Source of the DNA: Bacteroidales bacterium
GTDB lineage: Bacteria > Bacteroidota > Bacteroidia > Bacteroidales > UBA4417
NCBI GenBank assembly: GCA_016707705.1
Contig: JADJHD010000003.1
Span: forward strand, 1-64,000
DNA: 64,000 bases
Direction of reading: 5' to 3'
Each line of letters opens with the position of its first letter. Position 1 is the stretch's first letter. Both the position numbers and the translations under genes were made by a program. Shown in pieces: positions 7,301 to 15,202 of the stretch. The notes below the pieces were generated by a model. It had not been told where the DNA came from. It did no database searches and worked only from the letters and a program-made list of their open reading frames with translations.

Positions 7301-8461
7301 TTAATACTTGTCAATAATATCTTCATAAATTCCTTTAACATGATAATCATGTGTCAGTTCAGCAATAATATGAAGTACGAAAGTTGAAGGCTTCGATTTA
7401 TTTATTCTTGTTAGATTATAATCTAAAATATAATCAACCGAATAATTGCCGTTTTCAAGCTTATTCATTCTGAAACTTTCCCATCTGACCTTAGAATGAC
7501 TTTTTATTATTCCAAATTTATTATTGTATCCTTTTGAGAGTTCAATTACTTGGGAAACGTCTATATCAAAATAACTAAAAAAGCGGCTCATTCTAGAATC
7601 AAAGATTGAGTTTATATCTTCAAATGAACCTCTTTCAACAATTGAATAATATTGTTTAATTAAGTTTTTAGCTTGAATTATATCAAAGTCAGGTTGAGTA
7701 TTTTCTTTCCTTCCAATATTCAAATATCGTGAATATGGAACGTTATGAATATTGACAGCAAAATTTAAATTTGCCTCGCTTTTCCCACTGGAGGTGATTC
7801 CAATTACTTTTCCGAATTGATTAAATAATGGCCCCCCACTACTTCCATGAGTTATCTCCGTCGTTGTTTGAATATATCTCTCATTTTCACGAAAAGATGA
7901 AACAATGCCTTTTGAAAGTGTCTGAGTCAAACCTTCTGGATTTCCTACAGCAAAGCAGTCTTCACCTACTTGCGGATTTAAATCTGAAATTTCTACTGCA
8001 AATAGCGGTCTCATTGTATTCAATCTAAATATGATATAGTCGATTTCTCTATCATAATCTAGAATTTCTGAAATTTGAAATTTGTCGCCATTTTCATTGA
8101 TAGCAATTGCATCTGATGCCGATTCGAATACATGATAGTTGCTTATTGCAATACCATCAGAGCTAATAACAAATGCCGATCCCTGTGAAACCTCCTGTGA
8201 CCTTAAAGTGTATATTAAATAAACACTTGGCTTTACCTTTTTATAGAGATTGGGTAGATCCATAATATTATTAGTATTATTATTCTGTTGTTCTTTAAGT
8301 ATATCTATCTGATGCTTTTGAAGTGCTATTTCTTGCTCCTTAATTTTTAATTCCTGATTATGCAATTCTTCCTCCCTCAGTGAATCTGCTGCATTATTAT
8401 TCGAATTGGTACAATTTGAAAGTAGAAAAATACATACAAAGAATTCTAAGAGTGTTTTCAT
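7301..8461 (-). CDS. Trypsin-like serine protease lipoprotein with coiled coil
   Basis: I choose the internal ATG at 8461 because it begins a clear lipoprotein signal (MKTLLEFFVCIFLLSNC, Cys17); the frame is open upstream to 8566 but those 35 residues look unlike coding sequence for an exported protein. The 386-residue product has a Gln/Glu-rich coiled coil (about 25-60), then a trypsin-like domain with H110 (SNYHVFES), D141 (REIDYIIFRL) and S208 (THGSSGGPLF), then about 130 residues of unknown type. It is probably anchored to the inner or outer membrane. It converges on the other protease (3740-5689), with an IS inserted between. AT-rich codons suggest transfer. Confidence 0.82.
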   Translation of the reverse strand: MKTLLEFFVCIFLLSNCTNSNNNAADSLREEELHNQELKIKEQEIALQKHQIDILKEQQNNNTNNIMDLPNLYKKVKPSVYLIYTLRSQEVSQGSAFVISSDGIAISNYHVFESASDAIAINENGDKFQISEILDYDREIDYIIFRLNTMRPLFAVEISDLNPQVGEDCFAVGNPEGLTQTLSKGIVSSFRENERYIQTTTEITHGSSGGPLFNQFGKVIGITSSGKSEANLNFAVNIHNVPYSRYLNIGRKENTQPDFDIIQAKNLIKQYYSIVERGSFEDINSIFDSRMSRFFSYFDIDVSQVIELSKGYNNKFGIIKSHSKVRWESFRMNKLENGNYSVDYILDYNLTRINKSKPSTFVLHIIAELTHDYHVKGIYEDIIDKY

Positions 8462-8562
8462 GAGTGATAATAAATTTAATTTTCTTAGTTCGTTATCATT
8501 TGAAGTTAATTTGTCCGAATCAGCGAGGGTTGCACACAACTTGTTTATAAAAGCGGATTTCT

Positions 8563-9042
8563 TCACTCACACCTATTCACCCTCGCAAAATACTTTATCG
8601 GATTTCTATCCGCATAGCTTTTTCCTTTAATTGATTTGCAGAATTTGCTTTTATCAAGCAGGATGATTTTTTCGAGATTATCAGTGAAATCTTCTCCAAA
8701 TTCGCCATCGGCAAAGCTTGCAAGCTGCAGACTGGGTAGATAGAAATTCTCCTTTCTGTCGATGATGGTCCGGTTGAAGATCTGTTGGGTTACCTCGCTA
8801 AAGAATCCTGTACTTTGCAGACTATTGCCGGGAGAGGTGGTGCCGTACAAAATCGCGAATTCTTCATCGGTGCAGGGAACCAGCTTGAGAAGAACGCTAT
8901 CCGGCAATTCCTTTTTTGCGATAAATAATTCGGAGGCTAATCTTAAATTCCCTTGATACAGGCTTTCCTGTGCATGAATTTGTGTACATGCAAAAATGAA
9001 TAAGAATAAAGCTGCGATTCTGCTCATCGGAGACGGCTTCAA
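8563..9042 (-). CDS. Secreted protein of unknown function
   Basis: A 159-residue protein with an N-terminal signal (MSRIAALFLFIFACTQIHAQ, mature start about residue 25; the second Met at residue 6 may be the true start). I recognise no domain. The mature part includes LPDSVLLKLVPCTDEEFAILYG and paired cysteines. Base composition is more balanced than in the proteases to its left. It is upstream of, and in the same direction as, the protease lipoprotein, with about 100 bases between them if that gene starts at 8461, so an operon is possible. Confidence 0.65.
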   Translation of the reverse strand: MKPSPMSRIAALFLFIFACTQIHAQESLYQGNLRLASELFIAKKELPDSVLLKLVPCTDEEFAILYGTTSPGNSLQSTGFFSEVTQQIFNRTIIDRKENFYLPSLQLASFADGEFGEDFTDNLEKIILLDKSKFCKSIKGKSYADRNPIKYFARVNRCE

Positions 9043-9240
9043 TACCCAATAACTTTTATAAGATTACGATTATACGCATCCAATCCTTCAATATCCTAAT
9101 CCTATATATTCAACCCAATAAAGATACAATCAAAATATATTGGCAGCAATGATGTAAGCGATACAATCTGAAAAATCTGTCGTTCCTGCCCTGAAAGCAA
9201 AAAGCAGCTATGAACTGAATCATAACTGCTTTTTTATCCG

Positions 9241-9314
9241 TGGAGCGTAGGGGAGTCGAACCCCTGACCTTTAGACTGCCAGTCTAACGCTCTAGCCAAC
9301 TGAGCTAACGCCCC
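9241..9314 (-). tRNA. tRNA-Ala(GGC)
   Basis: A 74-base cloverleaf reads on the minus strand: acceptor GGGGCGT/ACGCTCC with discriminator A, D arm GCTC/GAGC, anticodon stem TTAGA/TCTAA with loop CTGGCAG (anticodon GGC), five-base variable loop, and T arm AGGGG-TTCGACT-CCCCT. The acceptor has the G3:U70 pair that marks alanine tRNAs. The 3' CCA is not encoded. Confidence 0.96.
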
Positions 9315-9327
9315 GGATTAGAGGCTG

Positions 9328-9360
9328 CAAATTTATAATTATTTTTTAATAATCCTCAAA
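9328..9360 (-). promoter_or_regulatory. Promoter of tRNA-Ala
   Basis: On the minus strand TAAATTTG (9335-9328) fits TAnnTTTG and TTTG (9360-9357) lies 21 bases upstream. The start point would fall about 7 bases before the tRNA 5' end. Confidence 0.6.
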
Positions 9361-9392
9361 ACTGGCATAAATATGATCACACTAAAGTTCTG

Positions 9393-9400
9393 TACTTTTG
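9393..9400 (+). promoter_or_regulatory. -7 box of thpR
   Basis: TACTTTTG matches TAnnTTTG, 22 bases before the chosen thpR ATG and back to back with the tRNA promoter. I see no good -33 box. Confidence 0.4.
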
Positions 9401-9421
9401 GACTGTACCATTTTCTCTCCC

Positions 9422-9982
9422 ATGAAACGCCTGTTCGCCGCCATTAAAATTGAGCCTTCTGCAGAGTTTTCCAATCTTGCTGCCCAGCTTTCACGGGAAC
9501 TCAGGCATGATCGCATCAACTGGGTGGAATTGAAAAATATCCACCTTACCCTGAAATTCTTTGGTGAAACCGAGGAGGCCCAAATCCCGGATATCCGGAA
9601 AGCGCTCAGCAATGCTGCAGGACTTTGTCAGCCTTTTACATTGAGGATCAGTCGCACAGGGATATTCGGAAGTCGGTATGAGCCGCGGGTTATCTGGTTC
9701 GGACTGGATGCTTCTCCACAAATGAGTGAACTGGCGAGACTCACCATGGAGGAATTGTCGAAGGCGGGCTGGGAGGCTGACCGGCAGAATTTTGTCCCGC
9801 ACCTCACTATTGGCCGCATCAAGGAAATCAAGGATAAAGAGTTGTTTCAGCAGGTTATCGACAAATACCGAAATGCGCGTATCCAGGATCAGGCTGTTGG
9901 GGAAATTATTCTTTTCGAAAGTATTCTGAAGCCTCAGGGGCCGACTTACATTAAATTGGCAACCTTCCCATTGGGGACGTGA
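9422..9982 (+). CDS. thpR: RNA 2',3'-cyclic phosphodiesterase (2H superfamily)
   Basis: The protein has both hallmark HxTx motifs of the LigT/ThpR family: HLTLKFFGE near residue 40 and HLTIGR near residue 131. These enzymes hydrolyse 2',3'-cyclic phosphate ends of RNA and were first named 2'-5' RNA ligases. I start at ATG 9422 (MKRLFAAIKIE), the normal family N terminus, which gives 186 residues; an in-frame ATG at 9398 adds eight residues that overlap the promoter box. Cytoplasmic. It is followed by a tandem repeat and then a convergent gene. Confidence 0.92.
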   Translation: MKRLFAAIKIEPSAEFSNLAAQLSRELRHDRINWVELKNIHLTLKFFGETEEAQIPDIRKALSNAAGLCQPFTLRISRTGIFGSRYEPRVIWFGLDASPQMSELARLTMEELSKAGWEADRQNFVPHLTIGRIKEIKDKELFQQVIDKYRNARIQDQAVGEIILFESILKPQGPTYIKLATFPLGT

Positions 9983-10010
9983 AGAGTTGGGAGTTTGTGC
10001 CGGATTGATA

Positions 10011-10232
10011 GGTTCCACAGAGTGACACTGAGGACCACGGAGGGGCACTGAGGGATTGTGCTTTGATGTAATAAGTACCGAAATGTGATAAGATTCTCTG
10101 TGTAACTCTGTGCTATGACAAGGTTCCACGGAGCTACACTGAGGACCACGGAGGGGCACTGAGGGATTGTGCTTTGAGTTAGTAACTGCCAAAATGCGAT
10201 GAGAATCTCTGTGTTCCTCTGTGTCTTCTCTG
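10011..10232. repeat. Two tandem copies of a 111-bp repeat with CTCTGTG-type modules
   Basis: Unit 1 (10011-10121) and unit 2 (10122-10232) share the block starting GGTTCCAC, then CACTGAGGACCACGGAGG and GGGATTGTGCTTTGA, and end in TCTCTGTG runs. The ends of each unit are complementary in character (CCACAGAG... versus ...CTCTGTGG), so each can fold. A related block sits at 11396-11436. The gene-free stretch 9983-10290 is essentially filled by this repeat. Confidence 0.85.
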
Positions 10233-10290
10233 TGCTCCTCTGTGGAAGAAAAAAAATCTCGAATAGAAGCACAGATCTACAAAGAGCAAA

Positions 10291-10713
10291 TCAGAATTCC
10301 ACGTGTTTCCGGAAGTTATCAAGGATGCACTGCCACCCGAAGCGTTGCATTTCCAGGGGATTCTCACCTTCAGCATCGAAGCTTTCGGTAACTACGGTCA
10401 GATCACGCTCCCTTGAGAAGTGGATCCGCACCTTACGGCCGTCCGACAGGAAATAACCGATAGTCTTCATGGGCTCCAGCAGATCATATTCGCCCTCAAA
10501 GTCGAAGCCCATGCTGCCATCCGCAGCCTCCATCCTGTAATTGAACTTCCCACCAACCCGCAGGTCATTCGTAGCCGCCGGACAAACCCAGTCCTCGGAA
10601 GCATGATTCCATGCCATCACATCTTCGGGAGTAATCCAGCGGTTCCAGGTTTCTTCAAGACTGGCATCCACTCTTGTCTGCACGGTGATCACCGGAAAAT
10701 TTCCTGTTTCCAT
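10291..10713 (-). CDS. SRPBCC (AHSA1-like) domain protein
   Basis: This 140-residue protein is one START/Bet v1-like fold of the AHSA1 subgroup: an opening VITVQTRVDASLEETWNRWITPEDVMAWN, a central GGKFNYRMEAADGSMGFDFEGEYDLLEP and a closing FGWQCILDNFRKHVE. Such proteins bind small hydrophobic molecules and many are of unknown role. It has no signal peptide and should be cytoplasmic. The stop lies inside the edge of the repeat-rich region, and the gene is followed upstream by a block bounded by palindromic repeats. Substrate cannot be told from sequence. Confidence 0.88.
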   Translation of the reverse strand: METGNFPVITVQTRVDASLEETWNRWITPEDVMAWNHASEDWVCPAATNDLRVGGKFNYRMEAADGSMGFDFEGEYDLLEPMKTIGYFLSDGRKVRIHFSRERDLTVVTESFDAEGENPLEMQRFGWQCILDNFRKHVEF

Positions 10714-10750
10714 AACTATTAGAGATTGTTAATAAATTCAATTTTCAAAG

Positions 10751-10890
10751 GAATTCATCCGCCAGCCGGCGGACAGAAGCCAGAAGCTGGAATTCAGGAG
10801 CCTTGGCGAACAAAAAGATTTCCCCACAAAAGGCATCATCTTTTCTATTCTGACTTCTGACTCCTGTCCGCCAGCCGGCGGATGAATTCT
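10751..10890. repeat. Block bounded by two inverted copies of the TCCGCCAGCCGGCGGA palindrome
   Basis: GAATTCATCCGCC... begins at 10751 and ...GGCGGATGAATTC ends near 10889, so the whole 140-base block has inverted ends, each itself a palindrome (cores at 10757-10773 and 10867-10882). Inside are CAGAAGCCAGAAGCTGG and a distant CTTCTGACTCCTG that are partly complementary. It lies between two minus-strand genes. Confidence 0.75.
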
Positions 10891-10905
10891 TTTTCAACCC
10901 TTTTC

Positions 10906-11352
10906 CTAGTTTTCCCCCCTATTCACACAATTAAACATCCACTGAATTCCAAACTTATCAGTGCAGCTGCCAAAATAGGCGCCCCAGAAGACTTCCTGCA
11001 AAGGCTGGCTTACAAATCCTCCCTCCGACAAAGCATTGAAAAGCCTTGTGGTTTCCTCGCGGGTGTCGGGTTCCAGGTGAATATGCACGTTATTGCCTGT
11101 AATTACCTTCATTCCCATGGATTCCGGAACATCGGTTCCCATTAGTACATGTCCCGCCAGAATAGGCAGCTCAATATGCATGATCAGGTCCAGATCCTCC
11201 TCGGCAATCACCGGAGCACCCTCTGAGGGCGGAATATGACGCAAACGGGCGACTCCGCCACCGGTAAATTCTCCACCAAAAATGGATTGATAAAAAAGGA
11301 AAGCCGCTTCTGTTTCCCTTCCAAAGTTCAGGTATGTGCAAACTCTTGCCAT
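10906..11352 (-). CDS. VOC-family (PhnB/glyoxalase-like) protein
   Basis: A 148-residue protein of the PhnB branch of the vicinal-oxygen-chelate superfamily: N-terminal YLNFGRETEAAFLFYQSIFGGEF, middle HIELPILAGHVLMGTD, and C-terminal FWGAYFGSCTDKFGIQWMFN, with the duplicated beta-alpha-beta-beta-beta pattern. Members are often annotated as 3-demethylubiquinone methyltransferase-like, but the catalytic activity of this branch is not established. Cytoplasmic. It neighbours an SRPBCC protein, a combination often seen together in Bacteroidota; both read on the minus strand about 190 bases apart with a repeat block between. Confidence 0.88.
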   Translation of the reverse strand: MARVCTYLNFGRETEAAFLFYQSIFGGEFTGGGVARLRHIPPSEGAPVIAEEDLDLIMHIELPILAGHVLMGTDVPESMGMKVITGNNVHIHLEPDTREETTRLFNALSEGGFVSQPLQEVFWGAYFGSCTDKFGIQWMFNCVNRGEN

Positions 11353-11395
11353 ATGTATAGATTTTACGTTATTAAGATTGCGTTATCTCATTTTT

Positions 11396-11436
11396 CCTCT
11401 GTGCCCCTCTGTGTTCCTCTGTGCCCCTCTGTGGAA
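11396..11436. repeat. CCTCTGTG-type interspersed repeat
   Basis: CCTCTGTGCCCCTCTGTG and then TTCCTCTGTG and CCCCTCTGTGGAAC give four CTCTGTG modules in 41 bases, the same motif family as 10011-10232. The rest of the 331-base gap 11353-11683 holds a -7-like TATATTTG (11588-11595) and nothing else I can support. Confidence 0.7.
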
Positions 11437-11683
11437 CAAAAAAACTCCCCCTAACCCCAATCTCCCCCCTCAATCCCGGATTTCTCTCACATCTATAACA
11501 ACAACCCGTTTCGTTTGTTGAATAGAACACTGAAAGCTGCAATAGAAATTCCAACATAAAAGCCTGATTGCGGATTTTCATATTGGATATATTTGCATTA
11601 TCTGCATATCTGCAGCACACTCCCAAAACTCCCCCCGCTGACTTATTCCAACTTCTCGATTTTATCCTGAATATCAATTGCGT

Positions 11684-12526
11684 ATGAAAAAAACACTGGC
11701 ACTTTTCCTTCTGGTTCTGCTCTCCTGGTCCCTCGCAATAGGGCAGGAAGAAGCCACAACCAGCAAGGGAATAAAGGTTCTCCTTTGGGAAAACGGCACC
11801 TGGACCTATGCAGACAGCACAGCAACTACTGACCATGTAGCCGTAATACCCGGACTCGAGATTCCCCGCACTACCGCAAAGGATGCAATCATCAAGCATA
11901 CCGGCTACACCCTTTCCTATAATGAAGAGTATGAGCAAGCCAATTGGGTAGCCTATGAACTCACTAAGGAAGAAACCAAAAAAGCTGTCGAGCGCAGCAA
12001 TAAATTCAAGCCCGATCCCCTGGTAAAAACAGGCTCTGCCCGCGATGAGGATTATTTATCTTCGGGTTACGACCGTGGACATCTGGCTCCCGCTGCCGAT
12101 ATGAGCTGGTCAGCCAAAACAATGACGGAATCTTTCTTCTACAGCAATATGAGTCCGCAGGAACAGACCTTCAACAGGGGTATCTGGAAAAAACTTGAGG
12201 AGCAGGTCCGGGAATGGGCTATTCAGAATGGTGAGATTTACGTGGTTACCGGTCCGGTGCTGGTTCCCGGACTCAAGACCATCGGTCCCAATAAGGTTGG
12301 GGTGCCAAAGGCTTACTACAAGGTTATCCTCGACTACTCACTTCCTGATGTTAAGGCAATCGCCTTTGTAATGCCCAACGAAGCCTCAGATAAGTCACTG
12401 CAGAGCTTTGTAGTTTCCATTGATAATGTTGAGAAAATCACAGGACTGGATTTCTTCCCGCTCCTCCCTGATAAGCAGGAAAACACTATTGAAAAGACAG
12501 TCTGCCTGAAATGCTGGGAATGGTAA
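11684..12526 (+). CDS. Secreted DNA/RNA non-specific endonuclease (beta-beta-alpha metal fold)
   Basis: A 280-residue protein starting at ATG 11684 (a TTG two codons earlier is less likely). The signal peptide ends near residue 20 (AIGQ). A short segment KVLLWENGTWTYAD follows. The nuclease domain covers about 60-275 and contains the family signature DRGHLAPAADM with catalytic H133, and the metal-site stretch SNMSPQEQTFNRGIWKKLE. Such enzymes cleave both DNA and RNA without sequence preference using one divalent metal; secretion suggests nutrient scavenging. It stands alone on the plus strand. Confidence 0.93.
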   Translation: MKKTLALFLLVLLSWSLAIGQEEATTSKGIKVLLWENGTWTYADSTATTDHVAVIPGLEIPRTTAKDAIIKHTGYTLSYNEEYEQANWVAYELTKEETKKAVERSNKFKPDPLVKTGSARDEDYLSSGYDRGHLAPAADMSWSAKTMTESFFYSNMSPQEQTFNRGIWKKLEEQVREWAIQNGEIYVVTGPVLVPGLKTIGPNKVGVPKAYYKVILDYSLPDVKAIAFVMPNEASDKSLQSFVVSIDNVEKITGLDFFPLLPDKQENTIEKTVCLKCWEW

Positions 12527-12675
12527 GATTGCTGACAGGCAAAAAGAAAGGCAGGAATTCCTGAGTTAGAACACCTGCCTGATATTTATGGACGATTTCC
12601 GATTACTGTGAATTTCCAAATAAGGGAATTCCGCAGGCTAGAAATCAATGAATAAGATTGAAACCGAAAGGGAGT

Positions 12676-13032
12676 TTATTTCTCCGGCTTATCCTCAGTA
12701 TAGGGAGGAAGTTCCTGGCTTCTTGCCTTTTCAATCAGGAAGTCGACGATAAGGGCAGCGCCTCCGAAAATAAATGCCATTGAGAAATAGGCAACCTCCG
12801 GACTTAAAACTTCGTAGCGCGACAAACCTTCGGCGATGAGAAGGCCTAACCCGACACCAAAGAGTAAGAGTCCCCATTTCAGGGTAGAGTAACATTGCTT
12901 GTCCTGTCCGAAAATTGAGGAATCCCTGCCGCTTTGAATAAGGGCCATGCGTTCTTTCTTCCTGTAGGAGAGATAAACGATTCCAAGAACCATTGCGAAG
13001 ACTGAAACCGGAACTATGATATCTGCTTGCAT
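12676..13032 (-). CDS. DUF6249-like small membrane protein
   Basis: A 118-residue protein with an N-terminal membrane segment (IIVPVSVFAMVLGIVYLSY), the conserved basic stretch RKKERMALIQSGRDSSIF, and two further membrane segments near 52-68 and 80-97, with a charged tail. This is the pattern of the DUF6249 family, small membrane proteins found next to ECF sigma factors in Bacteroidota. It is divergent from the sigma factor gene at 13206, sharing a 173-base intergenic region with two inverted repeats. A role in the sigma factor's signalling is inferred from position only. Confidence 0.8.
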   Translation of the reverse strand: MQADIIVPVSVFAMVLGIVYLSYRKKERMALIQSGRDSSIFGQDKQCYSTLKWGLLLFGVGLGLLIAEGLSRYEVLSPEVAYFSMAFIFGGAALIVDFLIEKARSQELPPYTEDKPEK

Positions 13033-13073
13033 ATTTTAAGGTGTTAATGAAGTTGCTGAATTTGTTGTTCGCT

Positions 13074-13201
13074 GGCTTTGACGCAAAGAACCATTTCTGG
13101 TTACAAATGTAGAAAGGCCCCGTGAATTTCGTAATTTAGAGTCTGTCTGAAATTTAGACAGATAATAAGTGTAACCGGAAATAATAAACTGCGTCAAAGC
13201 C
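13074..13201. promoter_or_regulatory. Nested inverted repeats in a divergent promoter region
   Basis: An outer perfect 12-base inverted repeat (GGCTTTGACGCA at 13074-13085; TGCGTCAAAGCC at 13190-13201) encloses an inner one (TCTGTCT at 13142-13148; AGACAGA at 13156-13162). The region lies between the DUF6249-like gene and the ECF sigma gene, whose ATG is four bases after the outer right arm. The arms could be operator sites or, in the mRNA, a structure over the sigma start. Confidence 0.5.
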
Positions 13202-13205
13202 CAAC

Positions 13206-13775
13206 ATGAAGGAACAGGACGACATCTACCATGTGCAGAGAGTGCTGGCGGGAAATACCGCCGACTTTGCCGTCCTGGTCAACAGGCATAAGGATCTTGC
13301 CTTTAACATTGCCCTGAAAATTGTACGTTTCAGGGAGGATGCAGAAGAGATAGCTCAGGATGCCTTTGTGAAAGCTTATCAGTCATTGCGTTCTTTCAAG
13401 GGTGATTCAAAGTTCAGTACCTGGCTGTACCGAATCGTTTACAATACCGCCATTTCCCATACCCGCAAGAAGCATATGGAAATTGCGGGGCTTGACGAAA
13501 GGGTGCTGAGCGATACAACCGAGGATGAAATTTTCGAGAACCTTGACCGGCTTGATTCCGATATACAGGCTCAACTGGTTAACCAGGCAATCGACAGGCT
13601 TCCTCCGGATGAAAGTGCGCTGGTAACCTTGTTTTATATGGAAGAAAATTCCATCGAGGATATCAGCCATATCACGGGTTTAAGCGTATCCAACGTGAAG
13701 GTGAAACTGTTCCGCATCAGGAAGAAACTCTATGATGACCTGCAGACAAAGATGGAAAGAGCTAAAGCCGTTTAA
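13206..13775 (+). CDS. ECF RNA polymerase sigma factor
   Basis: A 189-residue ECF sigma factor. Region 2 is AFVLVNRHKDLAF...REDAEEIAQDAFVKAYQSLRSFKGDSKFSTWLYRIVYNTAISHTRK (about residues 20-95; residues quoted in pieces) and region 4 is LPPDESALVTLFYMEENSIEDISHITGLSVSNVKVKLFRIRKKLYDDL (about 135-182). It directs RNA polymerase to a small regulon, usually under control of a membrane anti-sigma factor. The next gene, 35 bases downstream and also on the plus strand, encodes a small membrane protein that is placed where an anti-sigma factor normally is. Confidence 0.93.
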   Translation: MKEQDDIYHVQRVLAGNTADFAVLVNRHKDLAFNIALKIVRFREDAEEIAQDAFVKAYQSLRSFKGDSKFSTWLYRIVYNTAISHTRKKHMEIAGLDERVLSDTTEDEIFENLDRLDSDIQAQLVNQAIDRLPPDESALVTLFYMEENSIEDISHITGLSVSNVKVKLFRIRKKLYDDLQTKMERAKAV

Positions 13776-13810
13776 AAAATGAATACTTTTGTAATCAATA
13801 AACCATAATC

Positions 13811-14239
13811 ATGGCAACGAAGGAAATGCAAAACGAAGAAGCTCTCAGACGGTTGTTAAACCGTGGCAAGCTTGAATTGCCTTCTGACGACTTCACCTCA
13901 CGCCTTATGGAACGTATTGAAGCTGAACCGCTTCCTGCTAAAAGCTGGATGCCGCGTTATCAGCTGATCGTGTTATTTGTATCTTTTGTTCTCGCAGTCC
14001 TTTTGGTAGCATTCCCGGTTTGGTCATGGTTTGGCTTTGAGTTCACTCCTGCCCGCTTCTTCCTGTACTATGCCGCCGAAGGTTTCAGACTTGCATCCGT
14101 TTGGTTGGGAGAAGTCCTGAGTCACATGGGAGCCATGGGTAAAATGATGTATCTCCTCCCGGTTAGTGTTGCCATTCTTCTATTGGTTGCCCTTGATCAG
14201 GCACTTAAAAGGCCTTCCGCAAAAACCAGTCAGGCTTAG
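13811..14239 (+). CDS. Small membrane protein, possible anti-sigma partner
   Basis: A 142-residue protein with a cytoplasmic N-terminal part (about 45 residues, LPSDDFTSRLMERIEAEPLP) and two membrane segments: about 50-72 (LIVLFVSFVLAVLLVAFPVW) and 113-130. I do not recognise an anti-sigma zinc finger (no HxxxCxxC). Position 35 bases after an ECF sigma gene on the same strand, and the membrane topology with an N-terminal cytoplasmic tail, are what suggest an anti-sigma or regulatory role. That is inference. Confidence 0.7.
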   Translation: MATKEMQNEEALRRLLNRGKLELPSDDFTSRLMERIEAEPLPAKSWMPRYQLIVLFVSFVLAVLLVAFPVWSWFGFEFTPARFFLYYAAEGFRLASVWLGEVLSHMGAMGKMMYLLPVSVAILLLVALDQALKRPSAKTSQA

Positions 14240-14297
14240 AAACTATTTCCCGTCCCCGGACTATTGAACAATAGCTGTTAGCTTTATCTTTACCGGT

Positions 14298-15179
14298 ATG
14301 TTACCCGCATCAGTCTCACTGGCAATTTCCGATTTTTTCTCGGCCGGAACCGGCAAGCCATTCCGCATTGATTCTTCTGTTCCCGTTGGCGGAGGTTGTA
14401 TCAACGAAGCGGTCAGGATTCAAACGGATTCAGGCGAGTATTTCGTCAAATTCAATATTGAGAAGAATTTCCCCGGAATGTTCGATGCTGAAGCCCATGG
14501 ACTATCGATCCTGGAAAAGGCAAATGAGATCAGGATTCCGGCTGTGCTGTATTCAGGTATTGCCGATATATATTCATTCTTGCTGCTTGAGTATATTTCC
14601 ACGGGAAATCCAACACCACATTTCTGGGTGAATTTCGGCCGCTCACTTGCCGGATTGCACAGGCATTCGGAAAAGTTTTTCGGACTTGAGCGAAACAACT
14701 ATATCGGTTCCCTTCCGCAAAGCAATGCGCAGCATGACAACTGGAACGGTTTCTTTGTAACTGAAAGGCTGGAACCCATGGTTAAAATGGGCCGCGATAA
14801 ATCGGAGATCAGCTCGCAGATGGTCCGACAGATCGAATCTATTTATGGCAGGCTCTCCGCTCTCGTGCCTGCAGAGAAGCCCGCCCTGATTCATGGAGAC
14901 TTATGGAACGGGAATTTTCTGGTCGACAACAGGGGAAATCCCTGCCTCTTTGACCCGGCGGTGCATTACGGCCACCGGGAGTCCGACATCGCCATGACCC
15001 GGCTGTTCGGAGGTTTTCCTGTATTGTTCTATGAATCATACCAATCAGAATTTCCAATGGAAAAAGGATGGGAGCAAAGAATGGAACTGCTGAACCTTTA
15101 TCCTTTGCTGGTTCATGTTAATCTGTTTGGAGGAGGATATGTGAGCGAAGTGAATCATCTTCTGAAAAAATTCGCCTGA
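14298..15179 (+). CDS. Fructosamine kinase-family protein
   Basis: A 293-residue protein of the fructosamine/ketosamine-3-kinase family. Visible motifs are the opening VPVGGGCINEAVRIQT, the nucleotide-binding lysine in YFVKFN, the catalytic HGDLWNGNFLV near residue 197, and the metal-binding DPAVHYGHRESDIAMTRLFGG. Family members phosphorylate sugars or amines attached to protein lysines so that the adduct falls off, repairing glycation damage. Cytoplasmic. It converges on the unknown membrane protein gene at 15203, 23 bases away. Length is normal. Confidence 0.9.
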   Translation: MLPASVSLAISDFFSAGTGKPFRIDSSVPVGGGCINEAVRIQTDSGEYFVKFNIEKNFPGMFDAEAHGLSILEKANEIRIPAVLYSGIADIYSFLLLEYISTGNPTPHFWVNFGRSLAGLHRHSEKFFGLERNNYIGSLPQSNAQHDNWNGFFVTERLEPMVKMGRDKSEISSQMVRQIESIYGRLSALVPAEKPALIHGDLWNGNFLVDNRGNPCLFDPAVHYGHRESDIAMTRLFGGFPVLFYESYQSEFPMEKGWEQRMELLNLYPLLVHVNLFGGGYVSEVNHLLKKFA

Positions 15180-15202
15180 TACTCTTTGCTCAGGATTTCC
15201 CT

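Noticed and set aside
8462..8566. N-terminal extension of the protease lipoprotein to 8566
   Set aside because: The internal ATG at 8461 starts a perfect lipoprotein signal; the upstream 35 residues would bury it.
9241..9314. tRNA-Ala 3' end as attachment site of an island at 1.7-9.2 kb
   Set aside because: The AT-rich island does lie on the 3' side of the tRNA, but I find no second copy of the tRNA 3' end within the window and no integrase gene.
9491..10192. Long open frame on the minus strand opposite thpR and the 111-base repeats
   Set aside because: It lies antisense to a clear 2H phosphodiesterase gene and its N-terminal part is just translated repeat DNA, visible as duplicated peptide text.
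10011..10232. CRISPR array
   Set aside because: There are only two long units with no spacer pattern and no cas genes.
11372..11938. Minus-strand frame of 188 codons overlapping the nuclease gene
   Set aside because: It is antisense to a recognised secreted nuclease and runs through the CTCTGTG repeat; no start or domain supports it.
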